64,000 nt of DNA from JALYUM01 sp036688685 (GCF_036688685.1 NZ_JAQQPS010000005.1:124001-188000); one strand, 5' to 3'. Shown: positions 17,914 to 27,701, counted from the stretch's first letter. Notes: a model not told the origin generated them from the sequence alone. Translations and numbers: made by a program.

Positions 17914-18504
17914 ATGAAACTGCCTGCCCTGCTGCTGTCCCTGTTTGCCGTCGCTGCGTCGCTGCCCGCTTACGCTGCAGGCCAGGCCGCCGCGCCCGCC
18001 GCGCCGGCCGCGATGCCGACGTCCTGTCCCGCCGTGCTGCACCAGAGTTTCAAGCGCCTGCAGGACGATGTACCGCAGGACCTGTGCCAGTACGCCGGCA
18101 AGGTTGTGTTGGTGGTGAACACGGCCAGCTACTGCGGCTTCACGACCCAGTACCAGGGCCTGGAAGCGCTGTACGCCAAGTATGGCAAGCGCGGCCTGGT
18201 GGTACTCGGGTTCCCGTCGAACGACTTCGGCAAGCAGGAGCCGGGCAGCGCGAAAGAAATCGCCGACTTCTGCTTCAACACCTACGGCGTCAAGTTCCCG
18301 ATGTTCGCCAAGAGCTCAGTCAAAGGTCCACAGGCCAATCCGCTGCACGCAAGCCTGATCAAGGCCACTGGTGAAGAGCCGAAATGGAATTTCACGAAGT
18401 ACCTGATCGACCGCAATGGCAAGGTGCTGGAATACTTCCCGAGCAAAGTCACGCCGGATGACAAGGTACTGGTGGCGAAGATCGAAAAAGCGCTGGCAAT
18501 GTAA
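17914..18504 (+). CDS. Glutathione peroxidase with export signal
   Basis: A 196-residue thiol peroxidase of the GPx family. Catalytic Cys74 lies in NTASYCGFT, Gln108 in FGKQEPGS and Trp158 in KWNFTKYL, so the Cys-Gln-Trp triad is complete. The first 22 residues form a signal peptide followed by an Ala/Pro-rich linker, so this copy probably works in the periplasm, unlike the usual cytosolic BtuE. It should reduce peroxides with thioredoxin-like or thiol donors. The start at ATG 17914 restores a clean signal peptide; an in-frame ATG 12 codons earlier would not. Confidence 0.9.
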   Translation: MKLPALLLSLFAVAASLPAYAAGQAAAPAAPAAMPTSCPAVLHQSFKRLQDDVPQDLCQYAGKVVLVVNTASYCGFTTQYQGLEALYAKYGKRGLVVLGFPSNDFGKQEPGSAKEIADFCFNTYGVKFPMFAKSSVKGPQANPLHASLIKATGEEPKWNFTKYLIDRNGKVLEYFPSKVTPDDKVLVAKIEKALAM

Positions 18505-18510
18505 TGTAAA

Positions 18511-19131
18511 TTAGTGCGGCCAGGCGGCCAGCGCGGCCGCCGCGATGCGCAGCAGCTTTTCGCGCGGCGCGCCATCGCGCGCCGCCGTGGACATGCCCTG
18601 GACGACGGCCATCGTCATCCCCGCGAGGGCGTCGGCGTCGGCCTGCGCCGGCAGTTCCTCACGTTCTATCCCCAACACGATCCGGTCGCGCAGCTGCGCT
18701 TCCATTCCCTGGCGAATTGCGCCCAGCGTTTGGCGGACGTCGGCCGCACTCTCCGAGCAGCTCAGGGCGGCGCTGGCCAGCAGGCAGCCCGATGGCGTGG
18801 TCTCGCCCGTAAAGCCGATCGCGGCGCCCTCGAGTATGGTCTGCACCGCCGCGCGTGCGCTGGGCGCCTGCGCCAGCATGCTCTCCAGCGTGACGGGCCC
18901 GGACAGGTATAAACCCACCGCATCGAAGAACAGTCCCTTCTTGTCGCCGAACGCGGAATAAATGCTCGACGGGGTGACGCCCAGCGCCGACGTCAGGTCG
19001 TTCAGCGATGTCGCTTCGTAGCCGTGTTCCCAGAACAGCAGCATGGCTTTGTGCAGGGCCGCGTCGCGGTCGAACGAGAGCGGACGGCCCTTCTTGCGTG
19101 GCGCGATGACCTGTATATTTGGAGCGTTCAC
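18511..19131 (-). CDS. TetR/AcrR-family transcriptional regulator
   Basis: A 206-residue regulator with the TetR helix-turn-helix near residues 40-60 (ATSLNDLTSALGVTPSSIY) followed by the usual FGDKKGLF. The C-terminal ligand domain is not diagnostic. The start is GTG at 19131. It is divergent from an aldo/keto reductase with 70 bp between the starts, so the reductase is the obvious target, probably induced by a reactive carbonyl or related compound (inference). Confidence 0.9.
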   Translation of the reverse strand: MNAPNIQVIAPRKKGRPLSFDRDAALHKAMLLFWEHGYEATSLNDLTSALGVTPSSIYSAFGDKKGLFFDAVGLYLSGPVTLESMLAQAPSARAAVQTILEGAAIGFTGETTPSGCLLASAALSCSESAADVRQTLGAIRQGMEAQLRDRIVLGIEREELPAQADADALAGMTMAVVQGMSTAARDGAPREKLLRIAAAALAAWPH

Positions 19132-19182
19132 TAGGAAATGTCTTGTGCAGCTTGATGGATCGGGCTATGATTTTCCTATCAA
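19132..19182. promoter_or_regulatory. Candidate operator between tetR-type gene and aldo/keto reductase
   Basis: The 70-bp divergent gap contains TTGATGGA (19152-19159) and its near inverse TTCCTATCAA (19173-19182), and an outer pair TAGGAAA/TTTCCTA. One of these dyads may be the TetR operator. Confidence 0.3.
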
Positions 19183-19201
19183 TCACTCGGAAAGTAAAGC
19201 C

Positions 19202-20314
<1,113 letters not shown>

Positions 20315-22114
20315 TTAGAGGAACGCGCGCAGCGGTCCGCGCAGCGCATTGCAGACGACGATGTCCTCGACCTCATCAAACATCTCCAGCGTGATGACTT
20401 TTTCGCGCGCGCGCCACGCGGGGGCGTCCAGCAGCACGGCGCGCATCACGCCGGGCAACACGCCGCACGCCAGCGGCGGCGTGTACCAGTTCTCCTCCAC
20501 GCGCACGAACACATTGCTGCGCCCACCCTCCGTCAACTCGCCGCGCTCGTTGAAGAACAGCGCGTCGAACGCGCCCTGCGCCTCGGCGTCGCGCCAGGCG
20601 GTGTCGTACACGCTGCGCACACTGGTTTTATGTCGCAAGAACAGGTCGCTGGAATCGGTGGTTTCACGCGCGAGCACCACGCGCACCGGTTCGTGCAGGG
20701 GCTTGATGGGCGCCGACTGCACCGTCCAGGCGCCGTGCGCACCAAGCGCCAGACGCACGCGGTGGCGCTGGCCCGGGGCGAGGCCCAGGCGTGTTTGTTC
20801 GAGCAAGGCGCGCGCCTGGTCGATATCGCAGGGGAAGCCGAAATAATCGCTGGATGCGGTCAGGCGCGCCAGGTGCAGGGCAAGGTGGCGGTAGCCATCC
20901 TCGCTGTCGGCGCGCAGGGTTTCAAAAATCTCGAAGGTGTTGGGCAGGCTGGTTAAAAAGCGCGCCTTCAGTTTGCACTCTTCAAATTCGGACGCCGCTG
21001 CGCTGTCGTAGACGATGCCGGCGCCCACGCCGAGTTCACCGCGGCGCACGCCATGTTCGAGCGGCCGCAGCGCCAGCGTGCGAATTGGCACGGACAAACA
21101 AAAGTCGCCGATTGCCTGGTCGGGTCGGGCTGGATCGAACCAGCCGATGGCGCCCGTATAAATGCCGCGCGGCGCCGATTCGAGCGCGCTGATGATTTCC
21201 ATCGTACGCTGCTTGGGCGCGCCGGTGATCGAGCCGCACGGGTACAGGGCGCCGAACAGTGCCGTCAGCGTGACGTCGGGGCGCAATTGCGCCTGCACCG
21301 TCGTCGTCATCTGCAGCACGGCGCCGAAGCGCTGCACGTCGAACAGCTTCGGGACCGTGACGCTGCCGGTTTGCGCGATGCGTCCCAGGTCATTGCGCAG
21401 CAGGTCGACGATCATCAGGTTTTCGGCGCGGTTTTTGGGATCGGTCGCGAGTGCTGCGGCACGGCGCGCATCTTCAGTCGCGTCGTCGCTGGCAGGCGCC
21501 GTGCCCTTCATCGGCCGCGCCGTCAGCGTGGCGCCATCGAGGCGCACGAACAGCTCGGGCGAAAAGGACAGGACCGCGCCGCCGTCGGGCAGGCCGATCA
21601 GCGCGCCATACGGCACCGGCTGGCGCGCACGCAGGCGGGAATACAATGCGAAGACCGAGCCGAAGGCGTCAAAACGTATACGGTATGTATAGTTTACCTG
21701 GTACGTATCGCCGGCAGCGATCAGGCTGCGGATGCGGTCGATGGCCGCCGTGAATTCGGCTTCATCGACGCTGGCGCGCAGGGCGGCGATGCCCGCTGGC
21801 GAGGTATCGGTGGTGCGCGCACTCAGCCAGGTTTGTACGGCATCGGTATCGAGCCGGTCACAGCTGGAGAACAACAGCACCTGGGCCAGTGGCGCTTGCG
21901 GTGCTTGTGCCGGAATGCCGAGTAACTGTGCCCCGAGTTCGTAGGTCAGCACCGGCACCGCGTACAGGCCGCGCTGCAGCGCCGTCTGCATGTTGGCCAG
22001 CAGCGCTGGCCAGCCATTGGCATCGTCGCAGCGCAGCGTGCCGGCGTGGCCGGTGTACAGGCGCGAGCGGGCCGAGCCAGATTCCTCCAGCAGGGCGAAT
22101 ACCGTGTCCATCAC
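20315..22114 (-). CDS. pabB: Fused aminodeoxychorismate synthase component I / 4-amino-4-deoxychorismate lyase (PabB-PabC)
   Basis: A 599-residue fusion. Residues up to about 365 are a chorismate-binding PabB domain with KGTAPASDD, IVDLLRNDLGR and GSITGAPKQRTME. The rest is a class IV aminotransferase-fold PabC domain starting near NTFEIFETLRAD. Together they convert chorismate and ammonia to p-aminobenzoate for folate, with a separate PabA glutaminase. Its start overlaps the slmA stop by 4 bp, so it is translated from the slmA message. Confidence 0.93.
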   Translation of the reverse strand: MMDTVFALLEESGSARSRLYTGHAGTLRCDDANGWPALLANMQTALQRGLYAVPVLTYELGAQLLGIPAQAPQAPLAQVLLFSSCDRLDTDAVQTWLSARTTDTSPAGIAALRASVDEAEFTAAIDRIRSLIAAGDTYQVNYTYRIRFDAFGSVFALYSRLRARQPVPYGALIGLPDGGAVLSFSPELFVRLDGATLTARPMKGTAPASDDATEDARRAAALATDPKNRAENLMIVDLLRNDLGRIAQTGSVTVPKLFDVQRFGAVLQMTTTVQAQLRPDVTLTALFGALYPCGSITGAPKQRTMEIISALESAPRGIYTGAIGWFDPARPDQAIGDFCLSVPIRTLALRPLEHGVRRGELGVGAGIVYDSAAASEFEECKLKARFLTSLPNTFEIFETLRADSEDGYRHLALHLARLTASSDYFGFPCDIDQARALLEQTRLGLAPGQRHRVRLALGAHGAWTVQSAPIKPLHEPVRVVLARETTDSSDLFLRHKTSVRSVYDTAWRDAEAQGAFDALFFNERGELTEGGRSNVFVRVEENWYTPPLACGVLPGVMRAVLLDAPAWRAREKVITLEMFDEVEDIVVCNALRGPLRAFL

Positions 22115-22686
22115 GCCAGCAGCAGCGCCAGTTGCAGGGCGCTGCCTTCGACCGGGTGTTGTTTGAAGCCGCTCTTGGCGTAGCGGTGCCAGCGGCCGGT
22201 AATATAACTGGCCATCAGGTTGGCGCGTTCGGCCACTTCAAGCTCGATGCCATCGCCCTGGGTCACGGCCAGCCGCAGCGATTGTTTCAACGCCAGCTCG
22301 ATGCGCTCATAAAACGTGTTCATGCGCGCTTGCAGGCGTTCGTCTTCGCCGACCAGCGCATCGCCGATCAGCACGCGCGTCATGCCGGGGTTGGCGGCGG
22401 CAAAGGCGAGCAGCATCTGCAAGGTGGCGTGGGCCTGTTTTACGCCATTCTCCTCGCGTTCGGCGATCTGGTTGATCAGGCCGAACACGCTGGCCTCAAT
22501 AAAATCGATGAGGCCCTCGAACATCTGCGCCTTGCTGGCGAAGTGGCGATACAGCGCCGCTTCGGACACATCGAGCCGCTTGGCCAGGGCGGCGGTGGTG
22601 ATTTTTTCGCCACGTGGCTGCTCCAGCATGGCAGCTAATGCTTCGAGGATTTGCAGCTTGCGCTGGCCCGGCTTGGTGCTTGCCAT
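22111..22686 (-). CDS. slmA: Nucleoid occlusion factor SlmA
   Basis: A 191-residue TetR-fold protein. The helix-turn-helix is TTAALAKRLDVSEAALYRHF and the C-terminal RWHRYAKSGFKQHP resembles SlmA of other proteobacteria. SlmA binds sites spread over the chromosome away from the terminus and blocks FtsZ assembly over DNA. The slmA/HAD phosphatase/argB neighbourhood is common in Burkholderiales, supporting the call over a generic TetR regulator. It overlaps pabB by 4 bp. Confidence 0.88.
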   Translation of the reverse strand: MASTKPGQRKLQILEALAAMLEQPRGEKITTAALAKRLDVSEAALYRHFASKAQMFEGLIDFIEASVFGLINQIAEREENGVKQAHATLQMLLAFAAANPGMTRVLIGDALVGEDERLQARMNTFYERIELALKQSLRLAVTQGDGIELEVAERANLMASYITGRWHRYAKSGFKQHPVEGSALQLALLLA

Positions 22687-22715
22687 GGAGTGGACTGGGT
22701 AGGTTGAGTAACAGG

Positions 22716-23417
22716 TTAGCGTTCGGCGCCGAGGGCACGCAGGCGCGCCCCGAGCTGGCGCACCGATTTTACTTTGACATCGACGTAGCCGGGGCGTTTT
22801 AAGGATGGCTCGCGCAGATACTGGGTCACCCAGACGGTGCGCAGGCCCAGGCGTCTGGCGCCGCGCAGGTTGTCCAGCGTGTCTTCGACCAGGATGCAGC
22901 GCGATGGCGCGGCGCGATGTTTGCGCAACAGGCGGCGCAGCATCAGCGTCGACGGCTTGGGACGCAGCTGGCGGTGCACGTGCATGTCTTCGATGGCGAT
23001 GTGGTGGTCGAACCGGCGCGCCAGGCGCAGGTGCTGCAGCACATCGGTCGAATAGCGCGTCGGGGCATTGGTGAGCAAAATTTTGCGTCCCGGGAGGCTG
23101 CGCAGCAGGCGGCCCAGGCCACGCTCGGCGCGCATCATGCCGCGCAGGTCCGCCAGGCTGTGCGTCTCGTGCAGGAAGTGGGCCGGTAGCACCGCGTGGT
23201 GGCGCATCATGCCGAGCAGGGTGGCGCCGTAGCGTTTCCAGTAATCGAGCCGCGCCGCGTTGACGGCCTCGATGGTGGCCGGCACGCCGTCCTGGCCCAG
23301 CACGCGCGCGATGTAGACGTTCATGTTCGCGCTAATGGCGGGAAAAATCGCGTGCGACGCGTCGTGCAAGGTGTTGTCGAGATCGAACAGCCAGAGGGGA
23401 GGGGAGGACTTGGACAC
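22716..23417 (-). CDS. HAD-family pyrimidine 5'-nucleotidase (YjjG/SDT1-like)
   Basis: A 233-residue haloacid dehalogenase-type phosphatase. Motif I is FDLDNTLHD with nucleophile Asp12 and acid Asp14, motif II is LLTNAP, motif III Lys lies in RPKPS and motif IV is LVEDTLDNL. It probably removes phosphate from pyrimidine mononucleotides, as annotated for the betaproteobacterial members found beside slmA and argB. It is transcribed ahead of slmA with a 29-bp gap. Confidence 0.85.
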   Translation of the reverse strand: MSKSSPPLWLFDLDNTLHDASHAIFPAISANMNVYIARVLGQDGVPATIEAVNAARLDYWKRYGATLLGMMRHHAVLPAHFLHETHSLADLRGMMRAERGLGRLLRSLPGRKILLTNAPTRYSTDVLQHLRLARRFDHHIAIEDMHVHRQLRPKPSTLMLRRLLRKHRAAPSRCILVEDTLDNLRGARRLGLRTVWVTQYLREPSLKRPGYVDVKVKSVRQLGARLRALGAER

Positions 23418-23504
23418 GGTAGCACCAAAGTAGGGAACGGCAGATTATAGGTGCTTTGGCACGGCACCGGTATCATGCCCTCACTACCTGCAAATGGAAC
23501 CGTG

Positions 23505-24392
23505 ATGCGCCAAAAAATCGTCTGGATGACCTGCCTGCTGTGGCTGATCGCTGTTCCCTCCTGGGCCGTCGAGCGCGGCGCGCTGTTCAAGGTCACTGGC
23601 CAGGGTCACACGCAGTACCTGTTCGGCACCATGCACGTCGGCCTGCCTGAATTTTATCCGCTCGAAGCGCGCATCGTCGATGCGGTCAAGGGCGCCTCGA
23701 CGCTGGCGCTGGAAATCGATCCGGCCCAGCCGCCCGAACAGATGGCGCAGGCGATGGTGCGCCAGGGGATGATCGTGCCGGGCGGCGCCGGTTACGAGCG
23801 CATGGCGCCGGCGCGGCGCGCACAGCTGGACGTGGCCTTGAAGGCGGCCGGCGTCGAAGCAGAGGCGGCGAATGTGCTCAATCCGGCCATGGTGGCGGCG
23901 CTGATCTCGCTGTCGCAATACCAGAAGCTGGGCTACCGCCCGGAGTTCTCCGCCGATGCCTGGCTGGCGCAGCTGGCCCGGCGCGGCAAAACGCGCGTCG
24001 TGGCGCTCGAGACGGTCGACGGGCAGCTGGGCCAGTTCAACAAACTCACCAGCGCCGAGCAGTGGCATTTTCTCGATGAGAGCCTGGATAACCTGGCCTC
24101 CGGTGAAGAGCTGGCAGAAGCGCGCGGCCTGGTCGAGGCCTGGGCCCATGCCGACCGCGTCGCGCTCGATGCGCTGGTCAAGCAGGTCGAGGAAGACACC
24201 AGCGTGTCCGGCAAGTTCATGCGCGAGACGCTGCTGGACGGACGCAACGGCGCGCTGGCCGACAAGCTGGCGGCGCTGCTGCAGCGCGAAGAGAAGACGG
24301 TCGGGGCGATTGGCATGCTGCACCTGCTGGGCAAACGGGGCGTGCCGGCGTTATTGCAGGCGAAGGGATACCGGGTCGAGCGGGTGTACTGA
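23505..24392 (+). CDS. TraB/GumN-family exported protein
   Basis: A 295-residue protein with a clear signal peptide (residues 1-21, ending PSWA) and the TraB/GumN signature YLFGTMHVGLPEF right after it. A second conserved part is VVALETVDGQLGQFN, and GAIGMLHLLGKRGV sits near the end. Related proteins resemble Tiki-type metalloproteases, with the GxxH and E residues seen here, but bacterial members have no settled function. In-frame ATGs further upstream would spoil the signal peptide. Confidence 0.85.
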   Translation: MRQKIVWMTCLLWLIAVPSWAVERGALFKVTGQGHTQYLFGTMHVGLPEFYPLEARIVDAVKGASTLALEIDPAQPPEQMAQAMVRQGMIVPGGAGYERMAPARRAQLDVALKAAGVEAEAANVLNPAMVAALISLSQYQKLGYRPEFSADAWLAQLARRGKTRVVALETVDGQLGQFNKLTSAEQWHFLDESLDNLASGEELAEARGLVEAWAHADRVALDALVKQVEEDTSVSGKFMRETLLDGRNGALADKLAALLQREEKTVGAIGMLHLLGKRGVPALLQAKGYRVERVY

Positions 24393-24413
24393 ACGGGGAG
24401 GGTGCTGCAGAAA

Positions 24414-24488
<75 letters not shown>

Positions 24489-24496
24489 ATGTGGTG

Positions 24497-24612
24497 GGGT
24501 TATCGCAAACCTGCTGCGCGTTGCACAGGCGGTCTGCGATGCTCGCTGTACGATTGTACAGCTGTGCTTCTCGACCGCCTGTGCTGCCGCTCGCGACGGT
24601 TTTCGATAACCC
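24497..24612. repeat. 116-bp nested palindrome between argB and tRNA-Thr
   Basis: Three nested pairs share one axis: GGGTTATCGCAAACC (24497-24511) with GGTTTTCGATAACCC (24598-24612), 14 of 15 pairs; GCACAGGCGGTC (24523-24534) with GACCGCCTGTGC (24573-24584), 12 of 12; and GCTGTAC (24545-24551) with GTACAGC (24556-24562), 7 of 7, around a GATT loop. The inner internal loop is symmetric (10 x 10 nt). There is no T-run. It could be a terminator or processing signal for the argB-tRNA transcript, a small RNA, or a mobile palindromic element. Confidence 0.8.
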
Positions 24613-24636
24613 TGATACGTTTACTGCGTTAAAACT

Positions 24637-25560
24637 TTAGTGCGAGCGGATCATAGTGCCAAATGCTTGTTCGGTCAAGACTTCGAGCAGCAATGAGTGC
24701 TCGATGCGCCCGTCGATGATGTGCACGGTGTTCACGCCCGACTTGGCCGCGTCCAGCGCGGACGAGATCTTTGGCAGCATGCCGCCGGAGATCGTGCCGT
24801 CGGCGAACATCTCGTCGATTTCGCGGGCCGACAGGTCGGTCACCAGGTTGCCCGATTTATCCTGCACGCCGGCGATGTTGGTCATCATGATCAGCTTTTC
24901 GGCTTTCAGGATTTCCGCGATTTTACCGGCGACCACATCTGCGTTGATGTTGTAGGCCTGGCCATCCTGGCCAAAACCGATCGGCGAGATGATCGGAATG
25001 AAGGCGTCGTCCTGCAGCGCTTTCACGACTGCAGGATTGATCGCTTCGATTTCGCCCACAAAACCGATATCGACGAATTCGCCTGGTTTTTCTTTGTCCG
25101 GCATGGCCATCTTGCGGGCCCGGATCAAGCCGCCATCCTTGCCGGTCAGGCCGACTGCCTGGCCGCCGTAGTGGTTGATCAGCATGACGATGTCCTGTTG
25201 CACTTCACCGCCCAGCACCCACTCGACCACTTCCATGGTTTCTTCGTCGGTGATACGCATGCCTTGTACGAAGGAACCTTGCTTGCCGATTTTTTTCAGG
25301 GCGTTGTCGATTTGTGGACCGCCGCCGTGCACCACGACCGGGTTCATGCCGACCAGTTTCAGCAGGATCACGTCGCGTGCGAAGCCATGCTTGAGGCGTT
25401 CGTCGGTCATGGCGTTGCCACCGTATTTGATGACGATGGTTTTGCCGTGGAAGTTACGAATGTACGGCAGCGCCTCGGCCAGGATTTGCGCTTTGATCTG
25501 CGGCGACACGTTAGCCAGGTCGTCGATCTGGTCGGTTGCGCGGTTCACAGGAGAAGTCAT
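24637..25560 (-). CDS. argB: Acetylglutamate kinase
   Basis: A 307-residue amino-acid kinase that phosphorylates N-acetylglutamate in the second step of arginine synthesis. KYGGNAM (about 45-51) and VVHGGGPQI are the ATP and substrate loops; the N-terminal helix before residue 30 is the extension seen in arginine-inhibited hexameric enzymes, so feedback inhibition is likely. It stands alone, 148 bp before tRNA-Thr on the same strand, with a long palindrome between them. The HAD and slmA genes common in this cluster lie on the other side of the tRNA. Confidence 0.96.
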   Translation of the reverse strand: MTSPVNRATDQIDDLANVSPQIKAQILAEALPYIRNFHGKTIVIKYGGNAMTDERLKHGFARDVILLKLVGMNPVVVHGGGPQIDNALKKIGKQGSFVQGMRITDEETMEVVEWVLGGEVQQDIVMLINHYGGQAVGLTGKDGGLIRARKMAMPDKEKPGEFVDIGFVGEIEAINPAVVKALQDDAFIPIISPIGFGQDGQAYNINADVVAGKIAEILKAEKLIMMTNIAGVQDKSGNLVTDLSAREIDEMFADGTISGGMLPKISSALDAAKSGVNTVHIIDGRIEHSLLLEVLTEQAFGTMIRSH

Positions 25561-25732
25561 GAATTATCCGGAAAAGAATTTTGCGAGATTTTACAGGCAA
25601 CTTGGCGTAGCCTGTGCGCATTATATGGCGGTGTTGTTGAATTTTACGGTTTGTTACGTTATGGTTAGCCGATATGACCATTCCGCGTGCCTTCCCACCG
25701 CTGGCGCACCCACGCGCACAGCCCGAATTCCC

Positions 25733-25978
25733 GTGAGTACATGCACCCTCTGCGGCGCCGTGTTCTCCTGCGCAATGGCCGACAACACACCCGGTGCCTG
25801 CTGGTGTACGACGCTTCCCGCGGCCGTCCCGCTACCCGAGGAAGCGGGCGGCTGCTGGTGCCGCCCCTGCCTCGAATCCCGCATCGCCCAACTGTCGCGC
25901 GCGACCCCGCCCACCGAGCTTGCCAAAAATCCAGAACCCAACAATGAGGGTCAGTGTCTGACCCTCATTGTTGGGTAA
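25733..25978 (+). CDS. Cysteine-rich CWC-family small protein
   Basis: An 81-residue protein with cysteines at 4, 7, 13, 23, 25, 41, 43 and 46, including two CWC triplets, matching the short cysteine-rich CWC family. Eight Cys suggest a metal-binding knuckle; function is unknown. The GTG start is chosen because homologous proteins begin just before the first CxxC; an in-frame ATG at 25661 would add 24 residues. The last 14 codons and the TAA stop lie in a perfect palindrome, so the native C-terminus was probably altered by the repeat. Confidence 0.7.
   Translation: MSTCTLCGAVFSCAMADNTPGACWCTTLPAAVPLPEEAGGCWCRPCLESRIAQLSRATPPTELAKNPEPNNEGQCLTLIVG
25936..25976. repeat. Perfect 19-bp inverted repeat, GGGTCAG/CTGACCC type
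   Basis: The arms 25936-25954 and 25958-25976 are exactly complementary around a TGT loop. The core is GAGGGTCAG/CTGACCCTC. It ends the CWC gene and faces the PHB depolymerase stop 16 bp on, so it may act as a bidirectional terminator. The shape is that of a REP-type intergenic repeat. Confidence 0.8.
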
Positions 25979-25991
25979 GAGCTTGCGAGCA

Positions 25992-27233
25992 TCAGATGGC
26001 CGGGTCGGGGCGGTCGCTTTGGGTGCGGAAGAAGCGCATCATTTCGCGGCTGGCGTCAGGGCCCTTGCCGTCGGTGTAGCTGCCGCGGGCGTTGCCGCCG
26101 GACCAGGCGTGGCCGGCGCCGTGGATCAGCCACTGTTCGGCATGCGGCGAACCGTCCGCGCGCTGGTGCATGGTGCGGGTGTAGGCGTGGCCTTCCGGCA
26201 CGCGGCCCGGCTCGACCACGATGTCGTTGGCGCCATGCGGCACGCCGCGGGCTATCAAGGCGTCACCGTTGGCGGGATGAACTGTCGTGTCCTTGTCGCC
26301 GTGGAAGACGATGATCGGGATCGTGCGGCTTTTTTCGTTGCTGCGGCCGATGTTGCCTTTCATTGCCGCCAGCGCGGACGGTAAATCGTGCGCCGATCCA
26401 TACGGCAGCCCGGAGTGAACGCCCACCGCCGCATACAGCTCGGGATACAGCGTGCCCATAATCGTGGCCATGGCGCCGCCAGCCGACAGCCCTGCCACAT
26501 ACACCTGGGCAGGATCGATCTGATATTGCTCCATGATTTCGCGGGTCATGCCGGCGATGATCGATGGCTCGCCCCGGTCGCGTGTCTGGTCGCTGGCGCT
26601 GAACCAGTTCCAGCAGCGCGAGGAATTGGCCTGCTGCGACTGGGCTGGATACAGCACCAGGCACTGCATCTCTTCGGCCAGCACATTCATCTGCGTGCCG
26701 CGCGCAAAATCGTCCGGGTCCTGCGTGCAGCCGTGCAGCATGACCACCAGCGGTACTGCTTCACCGGTGTAGCCGCTTGGTACGTACAGCTTGTAGTGGC
26801 GCGCGCCGGCTTCGTTGCTGAAGGTGCCGTCGCTGAATTTCCCGGGCAAGGCGTCGGCCGGCGCGGTCTGGGCTGCGCCGCCGGGCATCTGGAAATTCGG
26901 CATCGTGAAGGCACTGCGGCCCGCTTCGTTCATGCGGTCGAGATTGGCCAGCATGTCGGGCACGAAGTTGTCGAACATTTTGGTGTGATCAAACATTGGT
27001 GCTGAGGTCTTTGCTTCCAGTGGTTCAGGGGCAGGCGGTGCTGCAGGTCCGGCATGCGTCGGTGGGGGATTGATGTCGCGCATCGCTGGCGCGGCGGCAG
27101 GGGTGTTTGCGGCCGCTGTGGCAACGCTTTTGAGTACTTCCTGCAAGGCCGTGGTAGCGGCGATTGGACCTTTGCCCATCAGCGTCCGGGTGGCGGCACG
27201 CATTTGCGCGAACATTCGAGGTTGCAGTTTCAT
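25992..27233 (-). CDS. Polyhydroxybutyrate depolymerase / PHB esterase (LpqC-like)
   Basis: A 413-residue alpha/beta hydrolase of the esterase/PHB depolymerase family. The catalytic domain begins near residue 140 with YKLYVPSGY and VVMLHGCTQDPDDFA (oxyanion region); the lipase box is GLSAGG, and the Asp (VFHGDKDTTVHP) and His (GAGHAWSGG) of the triad follow. The N-terminal 130 residues are Ala/Pro-rich and phasin-like in composition (MFAQMRAATRTLMGKG), with no clear signal peptide, so an intracellular, granule-bound enzyme is possible. It lies 45 bp after a ribbon-helix-helix regulator gene. Confidence 0.87.
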   Translation of the reverse strand: MKLQPRMFAQMRAATRTLMGKGPIAATTALQEVLKSVATAAANTPAAAPAMRDINPPPTHAGPAAPPAPEPLEAKTSAPMFDHTKMFDNFVPDMLANLDRMNEAGRSAFTMPNFQMPGGAAQTAPADALPGKFSDGTFSNEAGARHYKLYVPSGYTGEAVPLVVMLHGCTQDPDDFARGTQMNVLAEEMQCLVLYPAQSQQANSSRCWNWFSASDQTRDRGEPSIIAGMTREIMEQYQIDPAQVYVAGLSAGGAMATIMGTLYPELYAAVGVHSGLPYGSAHDLPSALAAMKGNIGRSNEKSRTIPIIVFHGDKDTTVHPANGDALIARGVPHGANDIVVEPGRVPEGHAYTRTMHQRADGSPHAEQWLIHGAGHAWSGGNARGSYTDGKGPDASREMMRFFRTQSDRPDPAI

Positions 27234-27278
27234 GGTGGTTCCTTTGCTTCTTGTTGGGTCAAGCGCAATGACACCGGG

Positions 27279-27701
27279 CTAAACAATCCTGCCCGCCAGT
27301 GCGGTCTTGACGGCGGCGCTGGCATGCAAGGCACCCAGCACGAGTATTGATTCAATGGTCGCCAGCGCCAGTTCGACGCTGACATCGGCGGCAATGCTTG
27401 CCATGCCCAATACCTGGATTTGCAAGCGCACGCCGGCGGCCTGCGCCGCTTCGAGGTCTTTGCGCGAATAATGGTGCAGGCCCAGTACCAGGCTCTTGCG
27501 GGCAACGGTCTGGCGCACCACGTCGGCATGCGTATTTAACTGATTGCGGATCGCCGTGCGGATCAGGTCAGTCCGGTTGGCATAAAAACCTTCGCTGACC
27601 AATAAATCGATTTGTCCCAGGTCGATCATGCCCAGGTTGATGGTGATTTTTTCCGAATCGGCCAGCTTCGGTTTCAGTTCTGTTGTTTCCATTTTGCCCA
27701 C
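27279..27701 (-). CDS. CopG-like ribbon-helix-helix regulator
   Basis: A 140-residue protein whose segment KITINLGMIDLGQIDLLV, followed by ANRTDLIRTAIRNQL, fits a ribbon-helix-helix DNA-binding domain (strand, then two helices). The C-terminal half is hydrophobic and Ala-rich, with no family recognised. The GTG at 27701 is preferred because GAGGAG lies 6 nt before it; the ATG three codons on has no well-spaced site. It precedes the PHB depolymerase in the same direction, and tandem CCATCC repeats lie just upstream, so autoregulation and control of PHB mobilisation are plausible. Confidence 0.72.
   Translation of the reverse strand: MGKMETTELKPKLADSEKITINLGMIDLGQIDLLVSEGFYANRTDLIRTAIRNQLNTHADVVRQTVARKSLVLGLHHYSRKDLEAAQAAGVRLQIQVLGMASIAADVSVELALATIESILVLGALHASAAVKTALAGRIV

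Noticed and set aside
24497..24612. The nested palindrome as an integron attC site
   Set aside because: The outer arms read GGGTTATCG...CGATAACCC; attC sites need RYYYAAC at the 5' end and GTTRRRY at the 3' end, the opposite orientation, and no integrase or cassette genes are present.
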